A DNA stretch of 6,956 bases from Dehalococcoidia bacterium. GTDB lineage: Bacteria; Chloroflexota; Dehalococcoidia; Dehalococcoidales; RBG-16-60-22. The notes beneath the pieces were generated by a model that made no database searches, was not told the DNA's origin, and saw only the letters and a program-made list of their open reading frames with translations. Positions 1-4,657 of the stretch are shown piece by piece. Each line of letters starts with the position of its first letter. Within the stretch, counting starts at the first letter, position 1. The DNA is taken from assembly GCA_030605045.1 (NCBI GenBank), contig JAUWBK010000063.1, positions 1-6,956 on the forward strand. Reading direction: 5' to 3'. A program made the translations under genes and the position numbers.

Positions 1-266
1 CGGCAATAGGTCTCGATAGACTGTGGCGACAAATTGGCCCGTTGTGGCTGGTTATAGGGGTGATTACTGAATTTGCGTTTCCCCTGAAGGGCAATGATGA
101 ATCCGCGCAAGTCATTACCAGTGATGCTGGCTATATCCTGATGCTGAGGGCCAAGGAAGTCAGCAAAGTAGGTGACACTTGACATAATCCAGCGGATAGT
201 CTTCGGGCTTTTGCCTTCAGCTCTACCATAAGTCTTATAAGCTACCAGCGCATCCTGAAGCGTCAT
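1..266 (-). CDS. Tyrosine recombinase (phage-type integrase), N-terminal part; runs off the left edge
   Basis: An open frame of 88 codons runs from an ATG at 266-264 to the window edge without a stop. It begins MTLQDALVAYKTYGRAEGKS, followed by SPKTIRWIMSSVTYFADFL and an ITGNDLRGFI stretch. This is the pattern of the helical SAM-like core-binding domain of tyrosine recombinases, in which the first helices clamp the DNA site. A KFSNHPY...LSPQSIETYC segment at residues 65-88 resembles the entry to the next conserved helix. The catalytic domain (R-H-R-Y residues) would lie outside the window, so activity cannot be judged. A GGGAG ribosome site at 280-276 stands 9 bases before the ATG and 6 before an adjacent in-frame GTG (269-267); either could be the start. 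The gene lies just beyond the 3' end of tRNA-Val(TAC), on the same strand, as expected for an integrase using that tRNA as its attachment site. The family call is by eye, but the fit is good. Confidence 0.82.
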   Translation of the reverse strand, partial: MTLQDALVAYKTYGRAEGKSPKTIRWIMSSVTYFADFLGPQHQDIASITGNDLRGFIIALQGKRKFSNHPYNQPQRANLSPQSIETYC

Positions 267-291
267 CACTTCAAACTCCCTACACTGATAG

Positions 292-343
292 CTTATACCG
301 GGGGATAACCTTTGGCTATGCCATTTTTGGGGATTTTTGTCAA
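292..343 (-). promoter_or_regulatory. Possible integrase promoter elements (weak)
   Basis: The 134-base gap between the integrase start and tRNA-Val holds a perfect TTGACA (-35 type) at 343-338. A TATAAG hexamer (-10 type) lies at 297-292, 23 bases before the GTG codon. They are 40 bases apart, so they cannot form one promoter. TTGACA at 17-base spacing meets only CATAGC (3 of 6 matches). Either element could serve the integrase, or the gene could be read through from the tRNA operon, since no U-tract terminator is visible after tRNA-Val. Nothing else was seen in this gap. Confidence 0.25.
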
Positions 344-399
344 AGCAGGTGCCCTTTTCACGACCAATTTCTTGGGCAAGGGCCAAAGTTGAAGCTAAA

Positions 400-431
400 G
401 TGGGCGGTAGAGGACTTGAACCTCTGACCTC
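400..431. repeat. Direct repeat copy 1: 3' half of tRNA-Val(TAC)
   Basis: This 32-base stretch matches 2743-2774 in the same orientation at 31 positions; the sole difference is t423 against a2766. It is explained by the two tRNA-Val genes being close paralogues. Because phage-type integrases often recombine in this part of a tRNA gene, it also marks the likely attachment core next to the integrase gene. Confidence 0.8.
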
Positions 432-474
432 CTGCGTGTAAAGCAGGCGCTCTAACCAACTGAGCTAACCGCCC
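401..474 (-). tRNA. tRNA-Val (anticodon TAC)
   Basis: A complete 74-base cloverleaf. The acceptor strands GGGCGGT (474-468) and ACCGCCC (408-402) pair over 7 bp, with discriminator A at 401. The anticodon loop TTTACAC sits between CCTGC and GCAGG, giving anticodon TAC, which reads valine GUA and related codons. The T arm is AGAGG-TTCAAGT-CCTCT, fully paired. CCA is not encoded; the transcript continues CTTTAGC, so CCA must be added after processing. It is the last gene of a Leu-Arg-Val operon, 3 bases after the CCA-bearing tRNA-Arg in plus-strand order. Its 3' end faces the integrase gene and is the likely attachment site of a mobile element to the left. It is nearly identical to tRNA-Val(GAC) at 2744-2817 outside the anticodon arm. 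Confidence 0.97.
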
Positions 475-477
475 GCA

Positions 478-554
478 TGGCGCGCTTGGCGGGGCTCGAA
501 CCCACGGCCTCAGCCTCCGCAGGGCTGCGCTCTATCCAACTGAGCTACAAGCGC
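478..554 (-). tRNA. tRNA-Arg (anticodon GCG), CCA encoded
   Basis: The acceptor strands GCGCTTG (554-548) and CAAGCGC (488-482) pair perfectly. The discriminator is G at 481 and an encoded CCA follows at 480-478. The D arm TAGCTCAGTTGGATAGAGC is typical of tRNA-Arg. The anticodon arm is CAGCC-CTGCGGA-GGCTG, which places GCG at positions 34-36, reading arginine CGC and CGU by G34 wobble. The T arm is GTGGG-TTCGAGC-CCCGC with one G-U pair. Most bacteria I know of use an ACG tRNA, edited to inosine, for these codons, so a genomic G34 is notable. It lies 5 bases after tRNA-Leu and 3 bases before tRNA-Val in transcription order, evidently one processed transcript. Confidence 0.96.
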
Positions 555-559
555 CAACT

Positions 560-645
560 TGGTGCCGAAGGGGAGATTTGAACTCCCACGCCCTTACGGA
601 CACTACGCCCTGAACGTAGCGCGTCTACCATTCCGCCACTTCGGC
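560..645 (-). tRNA. tRNA-Leu (anticodon CAG), CCA encoded
   Basis: An 86-base class II tRNA. The acceptor strands GCCGAAG (645-639) and CTTCGGC (570-564) pair over 7 bp; discriminator A (563) and encoded CCA (562-560) follow. The D region GGCGGAATGGTAGACGCG is characteristic of bacterial tRNA-Leu. The anticodon arm CTACG-TTCAGGG-CGTAG gives CAG, decoding leucine CUG. A long variable arm (TGTCCGTAAGGGCGT) and a GGGAG-TTCAAAT-CTCCC T arm complete it. It is the first gene of the Leu-Arg-Val operon, about 24 bases after the proposed -10 element. Confidence 0.97.
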
Positions 646-668
646 ACGGTGAGAATTACCTCCCAACG

Positions 669-697
669 CTGATAATGTTAGCACTTTCGTTGGTCAA
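669..697 (-). promoter_or_regulatory. Promoter of the Leu-Arg-Val tRNA operon
   Basis: On the minus strand TTGACC (697-692, 5 of 6 matches to TTGACA) is followed after 17 bases by TATCAG (674-669, 4 of 6 matches to TATAAT). Transcription would begin around 662, some 17 bases before the tRNA-Leu 5' end. The spacing and position suit a sigma70-type tRNA promoter. A separate perfect TATAAT lies upstream at 727-722 but has no acceptable -35 partner at 16-18 bases. Confidence 0.55.
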
Positions 698-760
698 ATG
701 GCAAGTAGGCTAGGCAGAAAGATTATAGAATGCGCTATCAATTGGAAACGGAAGAATCTG

Positions 761-785
761 ACTGAATTATGGTTAATTGGTCAGT
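761..785 (-). terminator. Possible weak hairpin after the methyltransferase gene
   Basis: About 24 bases after the UroD-like stop codon, ACTG/CAGT and AATTA/TAATT form an AU-rich hairpin with an ACCA loop and a 3-base bulge. No U-run follows on the minus strand, so it is not a convincing intrinsic terminator; read-through into the tRNA operon is possible. The rest of the 646-808 gap holds only the tRNA promoter described separately. Confidence 0.18.
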
Positions 786-808
786 TAAAATCCAGCTCAG
801 CAGCTACT

Positions 809-1987
809 TCAATCTCTGTCCCAGGTTTTGCTGTACCTTTTCAGTATCTGCTTCAGTTTCTCGCGGTAATACTTAAAATTCTCAAAACTTACGTCCAGAG
901 ATACCATGTGGTCAATACTAGGTATGTAGCCACCATGCTGGAGCATAAAGGGAACTTTGGCTTCCAGCTCCCGGTCAATGGCTTCTTTGCCCTGGGCAAC
1001 CGCCCGCTTATCAATACCACCGGTAATACCCAGCTTGGGAAAGGCCTTACGTACCTCGACAACATCCATACCGGCGGCGACTTCGAAAGGATAGACCACG
1101 GTTACGCCCCCCTCGATCCAGAGGGGAAGCAACTTCCAAACATCACCATCAGAGTCCATGAGGACAATCCTTACTCCATAGTCCCTCAAGAAACTGGTCA
1201 GCTTCCGGTAACCCGGTAAAATAAACTCGCGGAACATTTCCGGGGAGATTAAAGGGCCACCTTTGTAACACATGTCCTCCCAGATAAAGACGGCGTCCAC
1301 GTCTACTTCTTTGAGCACACCGTCAAAAAGGGCCATCCAGAAATCGGCCAGATAATTATTCATGTCCTTCATCATCTCAGGGTCGTCATAGTACTTCATT
1401 AGTAGGTTCTCCACACCCATCAAATACCGGGGCGTGCCAAAGAAGCCGTGCATTTGGCCAAGGCCTAAGGGATAATCACGTTTTTGGTATTCCGCCACCA
1501 GTTGTGGCCAATTGCTGGGTAACCTGCCTTGCAAACTGGGGCGCAGCCTCTCTGCCTTGTAACGTTCCCAGTCCTCTCGATTGTCTACCGGCCCACCGAC
1601 AAGGGTTGGCAGGGTACTTCGGTCTTTAATATCCTTGCGTATGGCACCGTCCCAGTCCTGCCAGATGTACCAATCACCGTGCTCCTCGATTATTTTCTCC
1701 TCAAAGGGAGGATAAGCACCAATATTTAAAGGGATTCGCACCAGATAAGGGTCCATCTTGAAGTAATCATGAACGTCGTAGGTGGTGTACCGGCGCAGAG
1801 GCACGCCAGCGCACTCGGCAAAAAGACCACTACCCTCGGGAATCTCGTCGGGAAGCCCCTTAATTCGGGGTAGTCCCTCTTTGTACCACCGCCGGACTGT
1901 CCCCGCCCAGTAACCAAATTCCCAGACGAAATTTCGGTCTGGTTCTTGAAAGTTCATGAGCGCCAGAAAGCGTTCTCGGGTATTCAT
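809..1987 (-). CDS. UroD-like corrinoid-dependent methyltransferase (uroporphyrinogen decarboxylase superfamily)
   Basis: The 392-residue product opens MNTRERFLALMNFQEPDR, a common N-terminus in the uroporphyrinogen decarboxylase/MtaA-like superfamily of TIM-barrel proteins. Later family landmarks are GQMHGFFGTPRYLMG (177-191), VFIWEDMCYKGGPLISPEM (233-251), MDSDGDV (277-283), GGIDKRAVAQGKEAID (323-338) and HGGYIPSIDH (351-360). Length is normal. In CoM methyltransferases of this superfamily (MtaA, MtbA) the sixth block carries an HxC zinc motif; here it reads DSD, and the only cysteines are C59 and C240, so a zinc-thiol methyl acceptor role is unlikely. With a corrinoid protein gene 55 bases upstream, I infer a substrate-side methyltransferase (methyltransferase I, as in O-demethylases) cleaving an unknown methyl donor. 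The ATG (1987-1985) has GGAGAAGG at 2000-1993, 5 bases away. True heme-pathway HemE is less likely given sequence and neighbour. Cytoplasmic. Confidence 0.85.
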   Translation of the reverse strand: MNTRERFLALMNFQEPDRNFVWEFGYWAGTVRRWYKEGLPRIKGLPDEIPEGSGLFAECAGVPLRRYTTYDVHDYFKMDPYLVRIPLNIGAYPPFEEKIIEEHGDWYIWQDWDGAIRKDIKDRSTLPTLVGGPVDNREDWERYKAERLRPSLQGRLPSNWPQLVAEYQKRDYPLGLGQMHGFFGTPRYLMGVENLLMKYYDDPEMMKDMNNYLADFWMALFDGVLKEVDVDAVFIWEDMCYKGGPLISPEMFREFILPGYRKLTSFLRDYGVRIVLMDSDGDVWKLLPLWIEGGVTVVYPFEVAAGMDVVEVRKAFPKLGITGGIDKRAVAQGKEAIDRELEAKVPFMLQHGGYIPSIDHMVSLDVSFENFKYYREKLKQILKRYSKTWDRD

Positions 1988-2042
1988 GATTACCTTCTCC
2001 TGAGGATTATCTTGCTCTGGCCTCTCGCCGTAGTGACAGTAC

Positions 2043-2687
2043 TTATGCCGCTAGTTTCATCAGGCGGTCAGCTTCGTCCACCGCTGAGGCGCAGTCATCA
2101 GCATAGCCCTCGGCACCGATCTCATCAGCGAACTGACGGGTGATGGGCGCTCCCCCGATCATTACCTTCACCTTTTTCTTGAGACCGGCTTTTTCTACAG
2201 CCGTTACTATATCCGGGATGATGGTCATGGTGGTGGTGAGTAGCGCTGAAGTCGCCACGATATCGGCGTTGGTATCACGGGTTGCCTGAGCAAACGAATC
2301 AGCGGAGACATCCACCCCCAGGTCATGCACATCGTAGCCGTTGCTTTCCAGCATCATCTTGACCAGGTTCTTCCCGATGTCGTGCATATCCCCTTCCACG
2401 GTACCGACGACCACCGTCCCCTTCTTTTGAATGTCCTTGGCGGCGAGGTGCGGTTTTAGCTTCTCCATCCCACTCCTCATCGCCCGAACTGAGATTAGTA
2501 TTTCTGGCAGGTATGCCTGACCATCTTTAAACAGTTGGCCCAATGCCCGGATGCCCGCCACCAGTCCCTGGTTCAGTATTTCCCCTGGTGCCATCCCCGC
2601 ATTTAGGGCTTCTTCTACTGTCTGGGTGACTAATTTTTCGTTTCCGGTGCGGACTCCTTCCGCCAGTGTCGCTAAATAGTCGGGCAT
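2043..2687 (-). CDS. Corrinoid (B12-binding) methyl-carrier protein, MtaC/MtbC-like
   Basis: A 214-residue two-domain corrinoid protein. Residues 1-85 form the helical cap (B12-binding-2 type: EEALNAGMAPGEILNQGL, then LFKDGQAYLPEILISVRAM). Residues 90-214 form the Rossmann-like B12 domain. The lower-ligand motif DMHDIG is at 100-105 with H102, followed by the SALLTTTM loop (147-154) and IGGAPIT (177-183), both usual around the nucleotide tail of cobalamin. Length is typical of MtaC/MtbC/MttC-type carriers, which shuttle a methyl group on cobalt between two methyltransferases. The ATG at 2687-2685 is chosen because an excellent AGAGGAGG (2701-2694) stands 6 bases before it; an upstream in-frame start at 2738 would add 17 residues with no ribosome site and no homology-like sequence. 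The UroD-like gene follows 55 bases downstream, evidently in the same operon. No activator (RamA-type) or second methyltransferase is present in the window. Confidence 0.93.
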   Translation of the reverse strand: MPDYLATLAEGVRTGNEKLVTQTVEEALNAGMAPGEILNQGLVAGIRALGQLFKDGQAYLPEILISVRAMRSGMEKLKPHLAAKDIQKKGTVVVGTVEGDMHDIGKNLVKMMLESNGYDVHDLGVDVSADSFAQATRDTNADIVATSALLTTTMTIIPDIVTAVEKAGLKKKVKVMIGGAPITRQFADEIGAEGYADDCASAVDEADRLMKLAA

Positions 2688-2693
2688 TTTTAA

Positions 2694-2701
2694 CCTCCTC
2701 T
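2694..2701 (-). promoter_or_regulatory. Strong ribosome binding site fixing the corrinoid protein start
   Basis: AGAGGAGG, 6 bases (TTAAAA) before the ATG at 2687. It lies inside the longer open frame from 2738 and so argues against that earlier start. Confidence 0.85.
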
Positions 2702-2742
2702 GGTAATATTTTGCTTGATTCTCTGAGTTGACAAACAATAAT

Positions 2743-2774
2743 GTGGGCGGTAGAGGACTTGAACCACTGACCTC
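2743..2774. repeat. Direct repeat copy 2: 3' half of tRNA-Val(GAC)
   Basis: Partner of the repeat at 400-431, 2.34 kb away. Together they bracket the corrinoid operon and the other tRNA genes. The 5' halves of the two tRNA genes are also identical (447-474 against 2790-2817, 28 bases). Confidence 0.8.
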
Positions 2775-2817
2775 TGCGATGTCAACGCAGCGCTCTAACC
2801 AACTGAGCTAACCGCCC
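2744..2817 (-). tRNA. tRNA-Val (anticodon GAC)
   Basis: A 74-base cloverleaf. The acceptor strands GGGCGGT (2817-2811) and ACCGCCC (2751-2745) pair over 7 bp, with discriminator A at 2744. The anticodon arm CTGCG-TTGACAT-CGCAG gives GAC, decoding valine GUC and GUU. CCA is not encoded (CAT follows). The T arm AGTGG-TTCAAGT-CCTCT contains a U51-U63 mismatch that its sister tRNA-Val(TAC) lacks. A strong promoter lies just upstream, and the corrinoid protein gene starts 57 bases downstream on the same strand with no terminator visible between, so tRNA and mRNA may share a transcript. Confidence 0.95.
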
Positions 2818-2828
2818 ATTGCTAGATA

Positions 2829-2857
2829 ATTCTACTAGATGCTTTCTCCGTAGTCAA
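2829..2857 (-). promoter_or_regulatory. Strong sigma70-type promoter for tRNA-Val(GAC), possibly also the corrinoid operon
   Basis: On the minus strand TTGACT (2857-2852, 5 of 6) and TAGAAT (2834-2829, 5 of 6) are spaced by 17 bases. The predicted start, about 7 bases past the -10, falls roughly 4 bases before the tRNA 5' end. This is the best promoter match in the window. Confidence 0.75.
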
Positions 2858-2924
2858 CCTTATGGGTAATTTGGGGACAATTTTATTTCCCGCTCAGGTT
2901 GCTGGTGTAATTCGCCCTTCGGTG

Positions 2925-2933
2925 TGATAAAAT
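2925..2933 (+). promoter_or_regulatory. Extended -10 promoter for the 304-residue membrane protein gene
   Basis: TGA followed directly by TAAAAT (2928-2933; 5 of 6 matches to TATAAT) makes an extended -10 element, 45 bases before the ATG at 2979. The hexamer at -35 spacing (2905-2910, GTGTAA) is poor, which an extended -10 can tolerate. It lies back to back with the tRNA-Val(GAC) promoter in the 161-base gap 2818-2978. Confidence 0.45.
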
Positions 2934-2968
2934 ACTACCCAAGCTTGGCTTCAGGATTAAGCTATAGT

Positions 2969-2973
2969 GGAGG
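2969..2973 (+). promoter_or_regulatory. Ribosome binding site fixing the membrane protein start
   Basis: GGAGG, 5 bases (TTCAA) before the ATG at 2979. It overlaps the competing GTG at 2967-2969, which therefore has no ribosome site of its own. Confidence 0.8.
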
Positions 2974-2978
2974 TTCAA

Positions 2979-3893
2979 ATGAATTTTCTAAAAGGTCTGG
3001 CGCTCACTATTTTGACTTTACTCCTTTTCCTGTCGCTGGCGGTGTTTGGCACGTTGTTTACTCTGAATAATACTCTCCTCAATCCGGATTTTATCGTCGC
3101 TCAGGTGGACAGGCTCGATGTTGCAACGCTGGCAAGAGAAGTAACCGAAGGACAGCTCAGCGGGCAAATCCCGCCGGAGCAGCGATTTCTGGAGGAAGCT
3201 CTATATAGCACCATTGAGGATAATGAGCCTTGGCTTAAGGAACAGGTAAGTGCCGCCGTCTATTCCGGCTATGACTATTTGCTGGGGAAAAGTGAAAGTT
3301 TGAGTCTGCAGATTTCACTGGAACCACTGAAGGCAGATTTAAGAGACAGAATGTGGCTGCTTTTCCAGGAAAACATTGATAGTTTACCTCCAGAAGTTGC
3401 CGCCGCACCCCCGGGCGTGTTAGAGCAGTATTTTGAGCAATTTTATCAGGAATTTGCCGAAGAAATACCATCAGAATTTGAATTCGATGAGAGTTCAATT
3501 CCTCCGGAGGTTATGCCCCAACTCCAGCTAGTTAGAGAGTATCTCAGCTATGTCCAGACGGCTTACTACGCCCTGATTGGCTTGATGGTGCTGCTGGTAC
3601 TGGGCATTATTCTCTTACACCGCAGTGTCAAGGGCGCCACTCGTGAGCTGGGCATTACCTTCTTGATTTACGGTGCTCTTGACTATGCCGGCGTTTGGGC
3701 GACTCGGAATTTTCTGCCTAGTGTGCCGCTGCCGGATATGCCGCCATCTCTTCAGACCTGGCTAACGGGCTTAATTGCCGACTTGGCAGCACCGATGCAG
3801 ACTCTGGGCATTGGCCTTATGGTAGGCGGGGTAGCCCTGATTATCGTTTCCATTGTCTATCCGCGTTTGCGGCCGGCGGAAGAGGAAGAATAG
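2979..3893 (+). CDS. Uncharacterised membrane protein, 304 residues, one N-terminal and three C-terminal membrane segments
   Basis: I do not recognise a named family. Residues 5-28 (KGLALTILTLLLFLSLAVFG...) form a signal-anchor helix. Residues 30-193 form a hydrophilic, acidic domain, probably outside the membrane, with NNTLLNPDFIVAQVDRLDV, a NEPWLKEQV...YDYLLGKS stretch, and a Pro/Glu-rich run (134-180) containing two PPEV repeats (137-140, 175-178). Three hydrophobic segments follow at about 195-213, 221-241 and 272-294. The tail ends PAEEEE. The layout suggests an envelope sensor or structural protein, but no catalytic motif is visible and no function is assigned. The ATG at 2979 is preferred over a GTG at 2967 because GGAGG (2969-2973) stands 5 bases before the ATG and overlaps the GTG. 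Its 3' end overlaps the convergent DUF1461-type gene by 37 bases. Confidence 0.88.
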   Translation: MNFLKGLALTILTLLLFLSLAVFGTLFTLNNTLLNPDFIVAQVDRLDVATLAREVTEGQLSGQIPPEQRFLEEALYSTIEDNEPWLKEQVSAAVYSGYDYLLGKSESLSLQISLEPLKADLRDRMWLLFQENIDSLPPEVAAAPPGVLEQYFEQFYQEFAEEIPSEFEFDESSIPPEVMPQLQLVREYLSYVQTAYYALIGLMVLLVLGIILLHRSVKGATRELGITFLIYGALDYAGVWATRNFLPSVPLPDMPPSLQTWLTGLIADLAAPMQTLGIGLMVGGVALIIVSIVYPRLRPAEEEE

Positions 3894-4546
3894 ACAAAAA
3901 TTCCCACCCCACCCAGCACCACCGCCCCCACCGCTGTCGCTACGGCACAGAATAAGGTTGCCTCATACCAGAAGCCCCGCGGAAAGAGCATTATCAGGTA
4001 GTCCTTGGTCGGGTCAAGCAGCCAGAGCTCATTGGTGAAGCTGATGAAGTGTAACTGTAAAAATAACTGGTTGAAGTTCAGTAGTGCCCCTATTCCCAGC
4101 GCCAGCATCAGGGCCAGGGTGAGGCCACTCCCCCCAATGAGTCCCCACGCCAGTTGCCGCCAGTTTTTTCGCCATAGACTGACCCCGGCATAGGCTAGTG
4201 CATAAACTAGTGTCCCCAGCAAAACCCAGTAGTCCAGCCGAAATAACCCTTTGACATCCTTCAGGTGAGCGACCTCTTTCTCATTAAACAGCACAAAGGA
4301 CTCGCCATCTTTGACCACCGTTAAGCTAATATTTTCCTCATCAGAGTTAAAATATTGAATCAGCCCGGTGGCTGCCTTCTCCAGCTCTGCTTCAGCTAGG
4401 CCTGTCGTCTGGCTGACGTTATACTTCTCAAAGCCATATTTATACAGCGACAGGCTATTTGCCGCCCCGCCAATGCTGGCCGAAAGCAGCAGCCAGGGCA
4501 GACACAAGATAAATAACCACTTAGCAGTAGTAATAAGGATTTTCAA
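3857..4546 (-). CDS. DUF1461/TIGR01906-type integral membrane protein
   Basis: A 229-residue protein with four predicted membrane segments at about 8-28, 105-124, 132-156 and 195-218. Residues 29-103 form an outer domain containing FNEKEVAHLKDVK (87-99). Residues 158-193 hold FNQLFLQLHFISFTNELW then LLDPTKDYLIMLFPRGFW. The E..HL.DVK and F..LHF...NELWLLDP.KDYLI.LFP patterns match what I recall of the DUF1461 (TIGR01906) family, whose function is unknown. The start is a TTG at 4546-4544; GGAG at 4556-4553 lies 6 bases before it and the membrane segment begins right after, so this start fits. It diverges from dnaE across 111 bases and converges on the 304-residue membrane gene, overlapping its last 37 bases. 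The final residues SSSSAGRKRG come from that overlap and look like a non-conserved tail. Confidence 0.85.
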   Translation of the reverse strand: MKILITTAKWLFILCLPWLLLSASIGGAANSLSLYKYGFEKYNVSQTTGLAEAELEKAATGLIQYFNSDEENISLTVVKDGESFVLFNEKEVAHLKDVKGLFRLDYWVLLGTLVYALAYAGVSLWRKNWRQLAWGLIGGSGLTLALMLALGIGALLNFNQLFLQLHFISFTNELWLLDPTKDYLIMLFPRGFWYEATLFCAVATAVGAVVLGGVGIFVYSSSSAGRKRG

Positions 4547-4552
4547 TTTTTT

Positions 4553-4556
4553 CTCC
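4553..4556 (-). promoter_or_regulatory. Ribosome binding site supporting the TTG start
   Basis: GGAG followed by six A residues, then TTG AAA ATC. The 6-base spacing supports translation from TTG at 4546; no ATG start gives a full first membrane segment. Confidence 0.7.
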
Positions 4557-4623
4557 GTTATTCAGTATCAAGATTTTACAATTTTAAGGTTAAAAATGAT
4601 ACCCAAAAACTGACCCTGTGTTA

Positions 4624-4629
4624 TATAAT
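4624..4629 (+). promoter_or_regulatory. -10 element upstream of dnaE
   Basis: A perfect TATAAT 28 bases before the dnaE ATG. No good -35 is seen at 16-18 bases (ACCCAA at 4601-4606), and the TG of an extended -10 is displaced. The same AT-rich spacer has two TAAAAT hexamers on the minus strand (4590-4585 and 4582-4577) that could drive the DUF1461-type gene, also without clear -35 partners. Confidence 0.4.
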
Positions 4630-4657
4630 TAGTTAAACGCTGAGCTAAAAGAGGGCG

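Noticed and set aside
351..383. Hairpin after tRNA-Val (GCCCTT/AAGGGC with an inner CCAA/TTGG) as a terminator
   Set aside because: The stem is broken by unpaired bases and no U-run follows on the minus strand.
722..727. Perfect minus-strand TATAAT as the tRNA operon promoter
   Set aside because: No -35 hexamer at 16-18 bases has more than two matches, and the TTGACC/TATCAG pair is closer to the tRNA.
698..1219. Plus-strand open frame of 173 codons over the methyltransferase gene
   Set aside because: It is antisense to the UroD-like gene, starts inside the tRNA promoter region, has no ribosome site, and its product has no family-like pattern.
2688..2738. 17-codon N-terminal extension of the corrinoid protein (start at 2738)
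   Set aside because: The strong AGAGGAGG site lies within the extension and points to the ATG at 2687; the extension does not resemble the family.
2694..2743. Separate promoter in front of the corrinoid protein gene
   Set aside because: TTGTCA with AAATAT at 17 bases has only a 3 of 6 match at -10, and it would be far weaker than the tRNA promoter upstream. Not listed as a feature.
2818..2978. Cobalamin riboswitch controlling the corrinoid operon
   Set aside because: The upstream stretch is occupied by a tRNA and its promoter; no B12-box-like sequence or long structured leader is visible.
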